Positions 1 through 20,531 of a stretch of 64,000 nucleotides of DNA are shown here, piece by piece. Within the stretch, counting starts at the first letter, position 1. Each line of letters starts with the position of its first letter. Origin of the DNA: Cranoglanis bouderius (taxonomy: Eukaryota > Chordata > Actinopteri > Siluriformes > Cranoglanididae); the NCBI GenBank assembly GCA_023630585.1, contig CM042555.1, positions 15,289,501-15,353,500 of the forward strand, given 5' to 3'. The notes under the pieces are model-generated. The model searched no databases. It saw only the letters and a list, made by a program, of their open reading frames with translations, and was not told the origin of the DNA. The position numbers and the translations under genes were made by a program.

Positions 1-96
1 GTTGCAATGGGTTTGTGAAGGTTAAAATATTAATTTAACAGCTCAGTGTTAAGCTTACAATTGCAATTTCAAATCGTTTTTCAATTTAATTACTTT

Positions 97-245
97 CTGG
101 ACTTGGCCGGACTCGACTCGGACTCGGCCATTAAGGACTTGGACTTGAGTTCAACTCGGCCCCTTTTGGACTCGAACTCGGACTCAGACTCAATTGGTTA
201 AGGACTTGGTCTTGACTCGAACTCAACAAAGGTGGACTTGGACCC
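97..245. repeat. GACTCG/GACTTG-rich degenerate repeat tract
   Basis: About 150 bases are dominated by variants of GACTCGG, GACTTGG and ACTCGAACTC. They form an irregular array rather than a strict tandem repeat. Such motif clusters occur near the ends of some fish DNA transposons, but no terminal repeat was recognised here. Positions 1-96 hold nothing recognisable. Confidence 0.5.
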
Positions 246-299
246 AAAACTACAATTTGGAAATGCCTACAATGAATCAGCCTACAATTAATGTTTTTG

Positions 300-1198
300 G
301 ATTGGGGGAGGAAACCGGCCCACTCTTCTTTACAACATTCATTGATCTTTGTGTGCATTCATTTATGCATAGCTCTCTTAAGATCCCGCCACAGCATCTC
401 AATTGGGTTGAGGTCTGGACTTTGACTTGGCCATTCCAACACCTTGATTTTTTTCTTGTTTAGCCATTCGGATGCCGATTTGCAGGTTGGGATCATTGTC
501 CTGTTGCATGACCCATTTTCAGCCCAGCTTACACATTTCTCTCAAGAATATTCTGATATAAAGTGGAGTTCATTGGAATTTCCCAAGACCCATGGCTGCA
601 AAAAAGCCCAAATCATCACCCCTCCACCACCATTCTTGACAATTGGTATGAGGTGTTTTTGGTGATATGCTGTGTTCAGTTTTCTCCAAACATGGTGCTG
701 TGCATGATGACCAAATTTCTCCACCTTGGTCTCATCAGTCCAAAGGATATTGTTCCAGAACTTTTGTGGTTTGTACAAATGCAATTTTGCAAACCTAAGT
801 TGTGCTGCCATAATGCTTTTGGGAATAAGGGACTTTTTGCTACCCACCCTTCCATGAAAGCAATACTTGTTCAGTCTTTTTTTTCTGATTGTGCTGTAAT
901 GAACATAAAAATTTAATGTGATTACAGAGGCCTGTAGGTCACACGATGTAGCCCTTGGGTTTTTCTTTATATCTCTGAGCATTTAATTGTCTGAACTTGG
1001 ACTGAATTTGCTGGGATCCCCACTCCTGGGAAGATTGTCAACTGTCTTGAAGGCTTTCCATTTGTAAACAATCCTTCTCACTATAGAATGGTGAGTTTCA
1101 ATTTGTGTGGAGATGGCCTTATAACCCTTCCCAGATTGATGAGCAGCAACAATTGAGGTCATGGCTGATGTCCTTTCTTCTTGGCATGATGTAGACAC
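300..1198 (-). pseudogene. Tc1-like transposase relic
   Basis: This is a degraded Tc1/mariner transposase read on the minus strand in at least three frames. The N-terminal part (983-1198) contains an HTH-like segment with SGKGYKAIS followed by the PRSGDPSK linker. The central part (542-982) carries the DNA-binding remainder and the first catalytic block, ILWTDETKVE, then a GGGGVMIWAF strand. The C-terminal part, in another frame around 131-480, still shows NDPNL (second Asp block) and a MHTKINECCKEEWAG tail. Frameshifts near 540 and 983 and several stops rule out activity. It is a different family from the other Tc1 copies in this window. Its termini are not recognisable. Confidence 0.75.
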
Positions 1199-1500
1199 AC
1201 ACCGCAGTGCTCCAGAACACCAAAGAGGTAAATTTGGCTTCTATAGTGAACTTCTATAATGAACTAATCTTGTGCATTTTATTAGTAAGACCCGGCTGCT
1301 AATTACTCTCTTAATGATTGTGGAAGTAGGAAGGGTGTGCATTAATTTTTCCTACCTGGTTTCTGAATGTTGGTTTGCTTTTTGGGGAAAAATGACTACA
1401 TATTGAAATCTGTACCAGTGCTGGGCTAGGAAGGGTCCACCATCCACAATTATATCTGGTCAGTTGTGCCAAGCAATAGATGGACTAGAGTAATGGTGCA
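1199..1500. other. Tc1-relic flank, no gene
   Basis: This is probably the eroded 5' leader and terminal region of the adjacent Tc1 relic. No matching inverted end was found and no coding potential is visible. Confidence 0.3.
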
Positions 1501-1522
1501 TCTATATATATATATATATATA
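1501..1522. repeat. (TA)n microsatellite, left half
   Basis: The TA dinucleotide tract runs directly into the left end of the Tc1 element. The same tract resumes at the element's right end, so the element split the microsatellite. Confidence 0.9.
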
Positions 1523-3031
1523 CAGGTGCATCTCAATAAATTAGAATGTCATGGAAAAGTTCATTTATTTCAGTAATTCAACTCAAATTGTGAAACTCGT
1601 GTATTAAATAAATTCAATGACACAGACTGAAGTAGTTTAAGTCTTTGGTTCTTTTAATTGTGATGATTTTGGCTCACGTTTAACAAAAACCCACCAATTC
1701 ACTATCTCAACAAATTAGAATACTTCATAAGACCAATAAAAGAAACATTTTTAGTGAATTGTTGGCCTTCTGGAAAGTATGTTCATTTACTGTACATGTA
1801 CTCAATACTTGGTAGCGGCTCCTTTTGCTTTAATTGCTGCCTCAATTCGGCGTGGCATGGAGGTGATCAGTTTGTGGCACTGCTGAGGTGGTATGGAAGC
1901 CCAGGTTTCTTTGACAGTGGCCTTAAGCTCATCTGCATTTTTTGGTCTCTTGTTTCTCATTTTCCTCTTGACAATACCCCATAGATTCTCTATGGGGTTC
2001 AGGTCTGGTGAGTTTGCTGGCCAGTCAAGCACACCAACACCATGGTCATTTAACCAACTTTTGGTGCTTTTGGCAGAGTAGGCAGGTGCCAAATCCTGCT
2101 GGAAAATGAAATCAGCATCTTCAAAATGCTGGTCAGCTGAAGGAAGCATGAAGTGCTCCAAAATTTCTTGGTAAACGGGTGCAGTGACTTTGGTTTTCAA
2201 AAAACACAATGGACCAACACCAGCAGATGACATTGCACCCCAAATCAATCACAGACTGTGGAAACTGAACACTGGACTTCAAGCAACTTGGGCTATGAGC
2301 TTCTCCACCCTTCCTCCAGACTCTAGGACCTTGGTTTCCAAATGAAATACAAAACTTGCTCCCATCTGAAAAGAGGATATTGGACCACTGGTCAACAGTC
2401 CAGTTCTTCTTCTCGTTAGCCCAGGTAAGACGCCTCTGACGTTGTCTGTGGTTCAGGAGTGGCTTAACAAGAGGAATACGACAACTGTAGCCAAATTCCT
2501 TGGCACGTCTGTGTGTGGTGGCTCTTGATGCCTTGACCCCAGCCTCAGTCCATTCCTTGTGAAGTTCACTCGAATTCTTGAATCGATTTTGCTTGACAAT
2601 CCTCATAAGGCTGCGGTTCTCTCAGTTGGTTGTGCATCTTTTTCTTCCACAATTTTTCCTTCCACTCAACTTTTTGTTAACATGCTTGGATACAGCACTC
2701 TGTGAACAGCCAGCTTCTTTGGCAATGAATGTTTGTAGCTTACCTAGTGAACCAAACTGAGAGATCATTTTGAAGGCTCAGGAAACCTTTGCAGGTGTTT
2801 TGAGTTGATTAGCTGATTGGCATGTCACCATATTCTAATTTGTTGAGATAGTGAATTGGTGGGTTTTTGTTAAATGTGAGCCAAAATCATCACAATTAAA
2901 AGAACCAAAGACTTAAACTACTTCAGTCTGTGTGCATTGAATTTATTTAATACACGAGTTTCACAATTTGAGTTGAATTACTGAAATAAACGAACTTTTC
3001 CACGACATTCTAATTTATTGAGATGCACCTG
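1523..3031 (-). mobile_element. Tc1-like transposon with about 210-bp terminal inverted repeats
   Basis: The ends are CAGGTGCATCTCAATAAATT at 1523 and its inverse finishing at 3031. Roughly the first and last 200 bases are inverted copies of each other, including the stretch around CCACCAATTCACTATCTCAA. TA dinucleotides flank both sides, as expected for Tc1/mariner insertion. The element is about 1.5 kb, a usual length for the superfamily, and encodes one transposase on the minus strand. Confidence 0.93.
1802..2768 (-). pseudogene. Tc1 transposase, frameshifted (DD34E type)
   Basis: The reading region begins with MISQFGSLGK at 2768 and ends with KGAATKY at 1802. In order it shows paired-type HTH segments, the first catalytic Asp in ILFSDGSKF, the strand MIWGAMSSAG, the second Asp in FQQDLAPAY, and the Glu in SPDLNPIENLWG. 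There are 34 residues between the last two catalytic residues, the classic DD34E spacing. It is broken by an in-frame TGA before the ATG at 2606 and by a frameshift at about 2245, next to MIWGAMSS. The catalytic residues themselves survive. The product would cut and paste its own element by binding the inverted repeats, but this copy cannot make a full protein. Confidence 0.9.
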
Positions 3032-3051
3032 TATATATATATATATATATA
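3032..3051. repeat. (TA)n microsatellite, right half
   Basis: This continues the TA tract interrupted by the Tc1 element at 1523-3031. Confidence 0.85.
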
Positions 3052-3615
3052 TAGTCGATGTACCTGATCAAATATCTTGTATCTATGTACCTGATGAATG
3101 TATATCACTAATAGCACAGCATCAGCAAAATAGCTTTGGTCAGTAAGAATTTCTGCATATAAATGTACAGAGTGTAAGTTTAGAATTTGACCCATTAAAG
3201 CCATCCATTCCCAGCAACAACTTATGCACTGACACAAATCTTGGTATGCATCTGACCATGATCTGAGGCTATGCAACTAATATCATGACAGCACCACTTA
3301 CTGTTCAAAAGTTACAATAACATGCTAAAAATGCTTACATCTAACTGACTTCTCCTCCAAATTTTGTCCAATCTTCCCCAAATTTATCTCACATCATCTT
3401 AATACCTGTCTGAAAAAAAGTTATCAAAGGAAATCACATTCAAAACCGTTCTCCAATAAATTTTGTGACCATGCTCTGATGCTTGCTTAGCTCCTTACTT
3501 TGCTTCTGTCGTGCTTGTCCCCATAATTGCTGCTTGCAGCTATATTTATTTTTTATTTGCTTACTTTAAGTAGAAAGTCTGATACAGAGGAAAATCAATA
3601 TTACATAATTCTCAC
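3052..3615. other. tnnt3 downstream intron, no exon found
   Basis: The C-terminal troponin T exon(s) would be expected on the minus strand beyond the last recognised exon. I searched this interval by eye for the conserved C-terminal reading and found none. Nothing else is recognisable. Confidence 0.4.
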
Positions 3616-12136
<8,521 letters not shown>

Positions 12137-12156
12137 AATGTTCACAGACTTCACAC

Positions 12157-13455
12157 CTGAAGTACAAGAGACATATACTTCCTCAGCAAGTATAGAATAA
12201 ACTATGAGATTAGAATTTACCTCATGATCAATGCCCTGGTCTTGTCACAAAGAGAGAAGCAGTTCTTATACTATAAAGTACTTATATGACTTCTTATAAT
12301 GTTATAGTAACTTGATGAGACTATGTATCTGATTCACCAATTGATCTTGTCAGCTACCCACTGATAAATATTGCTGTTCTGATTTGCAATGCTTTATGCA
12401 ACTTTGGAAGTGTGGTATTGCCATTTGGTCATTTTTAGGGGTTACAGCTCTTATAACTCAGATCTAATGGAGATGAAGTGATCATGGAGAGTATTCCCTG
12501 CATGTGAGGGCTTTAGTGCCCTTCTTGGTTATATAGAGCCTTAGTGCAGCTGCTGAAATTTTGGGGGATTATCAGAAGATCATGTATCCTGGATCAACCC
12601 CTCCATGATCTCCAACCCCCCCCCCCCCCCTTTGGACATATGAGGACATAGCCTTCAACAAGCATTTATCAAATTAAACGACAGATGATATTAATGGCCA
12701 TACGGCCATATTATTGAACTTCTGAAATTAGCACAATGGCTTGAATGGTTTATGTGTAACTAATAAAGGCCAACTGATCAAGGTAGTGTTTATTTTTCCA
12801 AATTTCTAAATGAACTATAGATTCCTCTATTGTTATTTATAGAACTTACTATAAAGCTGACAATGAATCATTTAGTAATTGTGTAATGTACTACTACCAT
12901 TATTCCCATAATCTTGACATCTAGGCTTTGCTGAGTCACTACTGTCACTACCAACATTGAACCTACTGCCAGTACAGTAGAGTGCAAAGCCATAGTGATT
13001 GCCTTATATTCCCACAGTGAATCTGCATTGGCCATAAGGGACTTAGAGTCTGATATCAATAAAGTGATCCTCTCATTTATTACTGATTGACTAGATCACA
13101 AGAAATCTGTTACCATAATAAACCTATTGCTTTCCTGCTAGCTGGTATTACCATCTGCGTTGTCTTGTAATGGTTCTAATTATTAGAACACTAATGATCC
13201 TTAATTCCCTTTAGTTTAGTACATATGAATATCACATATGAATAATTCAGTAAATCATTAAGCTGAGGATGTAATTTAAAAGAAATTAATTAATACCTAT
13301 TATTTAGCATTACTAAGTCAAAAACTCATAAATAATTTTTCTTCCTTATTAATCTTTAACCATTTACCCCCTTCACATACTGATGGATTCCCCTTTCACT
13401 TCCACCTAAGCTAAACAGATACTTTCAATACACCTCAACATCTATGGAATCTTAC
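12157..13455. other. tnnt3 intron 1
   Basis: The first intron separates the non-coding exon from the start-codon exon. A C-homopolymer lies near 12616-12630. No other feature was recognised, although muscle enhancers are often found in this intron in the family. Confidence 0.5.
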
Positions 13456-13530
13456 CTCAGAGAAGCAACAAGAGGAGAGTGTCCAGGAGTCTGGCTGTAA
13501 GGCTCTGCACACGTCTTCACTTATTTGACC
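13456..13530 (-). other. tnnt3: tnnt3 non-coding exon 1 (5' UTR)
   Basis: On the minus strand, a GC-richer segment containing CAGCCAGACTCCTGGACACT ends with CTTCTCTGAG followed by a consensus GTAAG donor at 13451-13455. The next exon (12117-12156) has an acceptor directly before the start-codon leader. The transcription start is not determined; the upper boundary is approximate. Confidence 0.55.
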
Positions 13531-13720
13531 CTGTGTTATACTGATACTTAATCTTCTAAGGACCCGTATTGGCTGAGAAGGTCAGACGTGCAGCTGGGCC
13601 GGATTTGCATCTTCAGAGCCACCCCAACACACAGTGCTACAAACACCCAAGCTCGATAAGGATATCAAAAGAATATGCTGGATGGAAGGAGAGTCAGGTT
13701 TGAACAGCTGAAATGTCTCA
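13531..13720 (-). promoter_or_regulatory. tnnt3: putative tnnt3 core promoter
   Basis: Upstream of the predicted exon 1 the minus strand carries AGCCAATACGG (a CCAAT box near 13568-13578), a TA-rich stretch in place of a canonical TATA box, and CAGCTG E-boxes at about 13591 and 13704. E-boxes bind MyoD-class factors and are usual in fast-muscle genes. Motifs this short arise by chance, so this is an inference from position. Confidence 0.35.
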
Positions 13721-14960
13721 TTGCTATATCTGTCATAAAACAAGGCGAGCAAACATAAGGCCAAGCTGATGGTGTGAGAAAGCCTGGACCTTTTACACAT
13801 CAGGCAGGCATGCAGAAAATGTCTCTGAGAGTTTTAAGGGCATATGAAACTCTCTAAGTCTGCTGGAAATAAAAGCCATAGCCCATATACAACTGGATTC
13901 ACAAGTTAATGCCTCTGATTAAGACAAAATTAAAAACTGACACTGAACATTTCAAACATAATGGATGCCACCACATGCCATGAACTCAAAAATTACTGTC
14001 ACCCTTGATAATGATAAGCGAAGAAAATAGTTATTCCTGACTATTTAAATTTGGGGAGGGTCAGATAACCAATAAACAAAACAAAAATTGACATATATAT
14101 TTATATAGATATATTTCTGGAAATCATTATACTGCTTCCACCATTAGGCCAATAAATAAACAATTAAAACTACAGATTAATCTCACTTTGAAATAACAAA
14201 TGTTTTTTGTTCCTATGCACAGGAAGCATTGAAGCACACAAAAAATGTAAACATTCAATAAAGGTCCAAAAAGATCAACATCACACTTCCCAGTGAAGTG
14301 AGTGAAACAACCGTATGTGAGTGTAATGCACTTCCAGTCAGTCTTAGGTTGAGTCAGTTCCTTGTGAAAAGCTTATAGGTTATAGGTTAACCAAGAGTTT
14401 AAATACTGTCCCTTGTGGTGATGGCAATTAAAGCCAATGTTAGATCCCAGGGCCATTTATTTCCTGTAGAACTTTAAAAGTGCTGTAACTCATTATTTTT
14501 TTTGTACACAAATTGAGGTTTTTGCATAGGTTTTTGTGTATATTAAAAATTTTAAAACCATGCTAGGTGGTATCCTCACATCAATATTATCTCTGTACAT
14601 TAGTTATGTTGTGAATTGAATTGGTCACATTGTACACCCTTTTAAACCATTGTAGGATAAGAGCTAATAATCTGTTCTCTCTCTGTCTAGCTGTATGTGC
14701 TCTCCTTCTGCCTGACTTAAAGCCAGTGCCTGATCCTGACACACTTTTACTGATGTGGCTCCTCTCACCCTATGTTCCTGCCTGATTTATCCTGATGCTG
14801 TACTTCTGTTTTCTGATTCTACACTTGTGACTCACTTTCTGCTGTTGCGGATGGTCCTACGTGTATTCCCTATAGATCTCTACTTCCCCAAAACAGTTTA
14901 TGCTCAAGAATCACCCCTGCATCAATGTATAATCACAGCTGAATACTGTAGACTTGGAGC
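13721..14960. other. region upstream of tnnt3, nothing recognisable
   Basis: Unannotated AT-rich sequence. The open frame at 14755-15000 (plus) has no recognisable similarity. Confidence 0.4.
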
Positions 14961-14963
14961 TAA

Positions 14964-16995
14964 CACTGTAAAAAGTGAACATGTGCAGTTGTTGGTTTAA
15001 GGAGCTATTTCTACCTGATTTTAACTGCACTGTAAATGATTTCTGTTGTTTTCACAGTATTATACTGTTTTTCTCAACAGTTTCTTGATGTATAAGATGC
15101 GTACAGTATGTTACTGTAGATTTTGTTGTTTTCACAGTATTATTGTTGTATTCTCAACAGTTCCGTACTGTGTTCACAGTTTACCGTATGTTACTGTAGA
15201 TTTTCAGTGCATTCTGGGAAGTTATCAGCTACTGTACGTTTAAATACAGTAGTGCAAATTGCCCGCGAAAAACACCACACAAAATTTTGCAGGTAAAATT
15301 GCTAGCCAAATATTCTCACATAAAACAATGCGCATTACGTAATCACGTTGGCAAGGTTACGCGTGGCGTAGGCGGAATGACCGACCCAGTGTTTACAAAT
15401 CGAACATGCAAAGACCAACAGACAGCACCAATAAAAAAAAAGGGGGGGGGGGGGGGCATTGTGTCGTCTTCTCTGCAGACCTGGAATGTGCTTTGTCATC
15501 TGGTGAGTAATAAATCTTAATATTTTTATGCATACAGGAATTCTAGTAGCATAACTTTATTGTTAGTTTAGGATAACTGACCTCGACTTTGATATTCAAG
15601 GTATTTAATTTATTCTCAACATTTTACTAGTGTATAAGCTGTGTACAGTATCATACTGTAGATTTCAATGTAGTTTGGGAAATGTTACTGTACATTTAAA
15701 TACAGTACAGAACTGAGCGCGAAAAACAACCACAAACTGCCATTTTGTGGAGGAAACCAGTTCTCTCAGCAACTTTGAGAGAGCCTTTGCCTCGAGTCGC
15801 TGTGTCTGTCTGTAAAGTTTTCGTCATAAATATCTGGTTAGTGATGAATCTTTGCAAACCAAAATATCAGTAACACAGCGTTAACGTTAGTTTAAAAGAA
15901 CAGCCCGCGACTTTGATGTTCTGTAGCGTCTGTCTGTAAGTTAAAAGAGGATTTCATTCATGTTAATAGCTTAAAATACTTGATTAGTAAATGTGATTTT
16001 ATAAAGATAGATAATGTATGTAGCCTCCTAAGGTCAGAATGAACTAATCGTTTGTTATTTAACGCTCTAAAGTTAAATTTTTCGGTCACTGTGGGTCCAT
16101 ATATGCACAAGCTTTTGCCTATCATTTAAAGGTGTTGATAATGTGAGTTAGGTTTTTTTCATATGTTTTGCCTCAATGATTGATTTGTGCTTATTTATTG
16201 CAGGATAATCAGAAGTGCTGTCACCCTTTTCCCACTTCCATCACCACCCCCTCACCTGGCCTTCTTCCTCACCTGTCTTGTTTTCTATATTCTGCTGTTT
16301 TGTAAGTTTGTATTTGATCTGTTCAGGATCATTTTTGATACATGAATTGTTCAGTGATTTTAATTATTAATTTTAGTAAGACTCTTACAGCTGTGCTCTG
16401 CCCGGCCTCATGCATTATTATGAAAGACGTCTAAAACACACAGACAGCTCTGGCATTAAAAAAATGGTATTAAAAAGTAGCTCTGCAGGTTTCACAGGCT
16501 AGTCACAAAACTTGATGTCACCTTAAACATTTCTTCTGGTTCAGGTTTTTTTAATTATTAATTTTAAATTGTTCATTGGTCTTGTTTTAAAACAGATTTT
16601 TATTGTTGTATTATATTGCATTATTATTATTACTAATGTGTTTAAAAATACACAGTAAACTTATTTCGTGCAGTTAAATCTTCAGTTGTCCTTTTTCCTA
16701 TTTCCCATCAACAGTTTAAATTTTCTACATATTCTACAGGTTATACAGTAGCACTATAAATGAAATTAAAATAACATGTCATAACTGTATAATACAATAC
16801 AGTATTGTTAAAAGTTATGGTATAATACTGTACTTCAAGATGGTAAAAAAAAAATTACAGTAAAATGCTGTTTTCAGTTTTACAGTATATCTGTAGTTAG
16901 TGTTACAGTAATTTTACTGTTGTATGAAATACAGCAACTACTGGATAATTGTTGCCAGTAAGTTACTGTTAATTTGACAATAATTTTTTTACGGT
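14964..16995. mobile_element. possible CACTA (EnSpm-like) non-autonomous element
   Basis: The left end reads CACTGTAAAAAGTG and the right end reads TTTTTTTACGGTG, so the termini are roughly inverted and begin with CACTG/CACCG. The flanks are TAA and TAT, close to a 3-bp duplication. The interior holds many ACAGTA/TACTGT subterminal motifs. One unit (TACTGTAGATTT ... TTTAAATACAGTA ... GCGAAAAAC) near 15107-15275 recurs at about 15655-15740. No transposase is visible. A poly-G run lies at 15443-15456. The CACTA assignment rests only on end sequences. Confidence 0.4.
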
Positions 16996-16999
16996 GTAT

Positions 17000-18160
17000 C
17001 AAAACTAATTCTGTTGTAATAACCTAATATAATCAGGTTTTGTAACATAAAACAAAGGAATGTTGTTTTAACTTAATTGAGTTACATTGAACCAATATGC
17101 AATTTCCAATAGAGCTCGGGATGGACGCATTCAACGCATGCATACTATGACTGCGCTTTACCTAGAGGGCACTATAGAGTCATGTCATCTACAGGACATC
17201 TGCCCTGAAGGACAAAGAAGAAGAAAAGTTGTGACAGTAGGTCCAGAGAATCTTTTACATCCTTTCTGGATTGAGGTAAACAATTGGATAAAACAGAAAC
17301 TTCTATTTTACCTACAATTGCATGGGGTGTGGTAAAGTTTTGAATACTTTTGGAGGACAAAATTGCTAATTTATGTTAGATTATTTAATTCACAAATGTG
17401 ACATTTTGAAAACAACACCCCAATTTAATGTCTTTTCCTATCCCTATATATTATGGGAATTTCTCAAGCTGGGAAATTATAAGATTTATTTCACCATTGT
17501 TTAACCCTCTACCATGGGTGTTTCTAGAGTTTGATCACTATTTGGGCACAAGCTCCCCAAGAATTTTACAAAAGTACTTGAAAATTTCTAGAGAGGGTCT
17601 GGGGGCATGCCCCCTGTGAAGAATTTTATTTTATTTTATTTTTACAAAAACAGCACCAACACATTCAATTCTGGTGACTTTAAATAGTATTTATTTATTT
17701 ATTTTGCTGAAATATTTTTTTGTTACCAGAGTTACCAAAGTTACCAGATACATGAGAGATACATGTGACACTCATTGCGTTGGTCTATAATCTTCTATTT
17801 TACATAAAACCAAATGTGTATGATATTGTTGTAACTGTGGATAGATATTTTTGTTTAAACTAACTTTCTTTCCCCACAATAAACAGATGATGTTTTGAAA
17901 CCAGTGGATTGTCATTAATCATTGCTGATACTTGAGTCAAAGGAATTTGGGCTTTTATAAACTAGTAAATGTTGCTTTCTTTTTACCACTTGAAGTGAAA
18001 TTTCTGTATATATCTGTATGGGAGTTTAGATATATTTATACCTTGAATATGTAGGTTACAGTAAATGTATTTACAGGGTTAAATAAAAATGAAAATGTGA
18101 TTTGAGTGTACATGACAACTGATTACATCAAAAGGTAAAAGTGATTTCAACATAAGTCAA
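17000..18160. other. intergenic, no gene identified
   Basis: The open frame at 17087-17335 (plus) contains a short basic patch but resembles nothing I know. No repeat family was assigned. Confidence 0.4.
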
Positions 18161-18165
18161 CATTT

Positions 18166-19205
18166 ATAATTTATAATTGCACTATCCGGTGTCACCCAGA
18201 TGAGGATGGGTTCTCTTTTGAGTCTGGTTCCTCTCTGTTACGGATCCGGAAGGAGGGAAGCAGGATGCACTCGCAGGGGAAAGTTGTCAGTTTATTAGGA
18301 ACATTCAAAATAAATATAACCTTCAAAAGTAATGGTACAGTCAAGCAAAATACCACAAATAAACAAAGCGATATTCCCAAAAAACAACAGGGCAGTTATT
18401 CCAAAAAGGCTAGGCAATAATCCCAACACTCACAGGGCAAAAATCCAGGAAGTGACAAGACAATAATCTAAAGTCAAGGAAAAGCGAGGAAAACAAAGAC
18501 ATGGAGGAATATTCCAAGAAGTCACGAGGCATTAATCCAAGAACCAGGGAACGCCTGGTAAACAAAAACATAGAAAAAACTACGATTCTTTATCTTTGCT
18601 TCGTTGCTACGTTTCATTATCATCATTAACATCGCTACTTTTAGTTACCTTTAGTGAATACTCCGCCACGAAGCGGACACAAACGGGCTTAAGAAACATG
18701 GGTAATCCAAAGCAAACAAGATCAAACACACAACACCTGGAAACAATAATCACACAATAACAGGAGAACCAATGACAGAACATGGGAGGAAACATGACGT
18801 GAAACAAAACCAATGGACCAATAAGGAAGCGGGGGCAGAGACATGACGTAAACCAAAAACAAAAGAGCACATGGCAACGTAAACAAAACCAGAGTTCAGG
18901 TCTGGAGATTTTTATGAATCGAGCTGGAATGCGCTCAGTGGTATGCGCTCAGTGGACTGCGGAACTGCGCTACTCTGCTAGCCTCCGCTAGCAGCGTAGC
19001 GAGGGGGAGATTCTAATACTCTCAAGGTTTCTTCCTCATAGCGTCTCAGGGAGTTTTTCCTTGCCACTGTCACCTCTGGCTTGCTCATTAGGGATAAATT
19101 CATACATTTAAAATGTATATCCTGAATTTATATATTTCTTTAAAGCTGCTTTGGGACAATGACCATTGTTAAAAGCGCTATACAAATAAAACTGAAACTG
19201 AATAA
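18166..19205 (+). mobile_element. L2-type LINE/SINE 3' tail, split by a solo LTR
   Basis: The tail reads CCCAGATGAGGATGGGTTCT, then TGGTTCCTCTC, resumes after the insertion with TCAAGGTTTCTTCCTCAT, and ends GCTGCTTTGGGACAATGACC ... CTATACAAATAAAACTGAAA. The same tail occurs uninterrupted at 63.8 kb and inverted at 23.8 kb. Only the 3' tail is present, as in heavily 5'-truncated retrocopies. Confidence 0.8.
18236..19018 (-). mobile_element. solo LTR (minus orientation) with 5-bp target duplication
   Basis: The insertion begins at TGTTACGGATCC and ends AGATTCTAATA, and is bounded by CTCTC at 18231-18235 and 19019-19023. Read on the minus strand it starts TATTAGAATC (probably once TG) and ends CCGTAACA. 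Near that end it has an AATAAA signal and a C-rich CATCCTGC segment, as in the LTR at 21.3 kb. Removing it restores the interrupted L2 tail. No internal retroelement genes are adjacent, so it is a solo LTR left after recombination. Confidence 0.85.
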
Positions 19206-20093
19206 TTATAAAAAATAATTATAGAATGCCATTTGAGGCACTTTTAATTTATTAATAGTATTACCCCTTTAAAGTCCAAGATTTTTTTTCTCACAGAGCA
19301 GACAGCAGACACTAACTACTCTCATGGACCAGATTTTTTAATGGGTGAAATGATGAACAACACTTAAAGTTAGCTGTAAGTGGCACAGATAACTGTTTGG
19401 ACATTGGAATTAGTTTTTTTAATTTAACAACCCAAAATAGATCATTAAAAGCATGATAAAATAGCCTGCATCTCATGCACATATTATGATTTCATAACCT
19501 TAATGTAGTATCTTGTGGTTTCATTTATACTGTAAAAAATATTTTTGGAATTTGTAGATAAAGCAAAGATTTATGAAGTACATTTTACAAGAAAATACTA
19601 TTTCAGCCTTTCTACTTCAAAATGTCACGCTTAATTCAATGCGTTACTTGGCGTTTCTTTGTAATTATTTGTTCTCAAATACATACGTGAATTTGAATCG
19701 AAATGCCAAAGTAATATTTTATTTGTGTTTTGTCATCTAATTAATTGATGCAAAAAACTGACAAATGCAAGTCAAATGTACTCAAAACAATAGTAGAGCT
19801 GCGCGTGCGCTCTTCTGACAGTAGAATTGGCGTGCAGAGACTGCAGGGAAATTTGTCCAAAAGAAATTTTTCTCAGCGATTGAGGAGATAAAATTACGGT
19901 AAGTGGTGAAATATTCTTTTATTAATCAATTTAGTAATATCTGCAGCTAATTGCAGACTTATTTATCTCTCTGTAGTCCTGGTGGTAACATGTTAACTCA
20001 ACCGAGTTAAACTAATAATATAGCTAACGGAGTTGAGTTTACATGCTAAGTTATTAGCGAACTACATCTGTACTGAAAATGATTGGCTTGTAA

Positions 20094-20096
<3 letters not shown>

Positions 20097-20166
<70 letters not shown>

Positions 20167-20170
20167 TTTT
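20097..20170. repeat. (TA)n followed by poly-T
   Basis: About 50 bases of TA repeats abut about 22 T residues. Confidence 0.95.
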
Positions 20171-20531
20171 AACATATTATAGGCAGAAGTTTAATTAAAT
20201 ACATCTGTGTGAATTTTGGTTGAGTCATTTGACTGAAGCAGATTATTTAAGGTAAATTGAGTTTATACTCCCTATTCAACCTATACAATGCTGATTAACT
20301 TTTCAGTATGGTATGTGTGAGGGCAGTATCACCTTAGTCTGTGCTTTTGCTTTGTACGTCTGTTAATAATAATGAAATAAGAGTATTTAATGTTTCACAA
20401 AAGCCTTAGAAAAATTCAAGACACTTAATTTAAATAGACTCTATGCACGATCGCTTCTGCGTTTTGTCTCAGCCCGTCCAGTTACATCCGGTTCTGCACC
20501 AGAAGCCATTTTTGCAACTGGCGATAACTGT

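Noticed and set aside
3010..3276. 88-aa minus frame as the missing troponin T C-terminus
   Set aside because: The sequence does not resemble troponin T and includes TA-repeat-encoded Ile/Tyr residues.
14755..15000. 81-aa plus frame near the CACTA-like element
   Set aside because: No recognisable similarity, no splice context, and it overlaps the element's left end.
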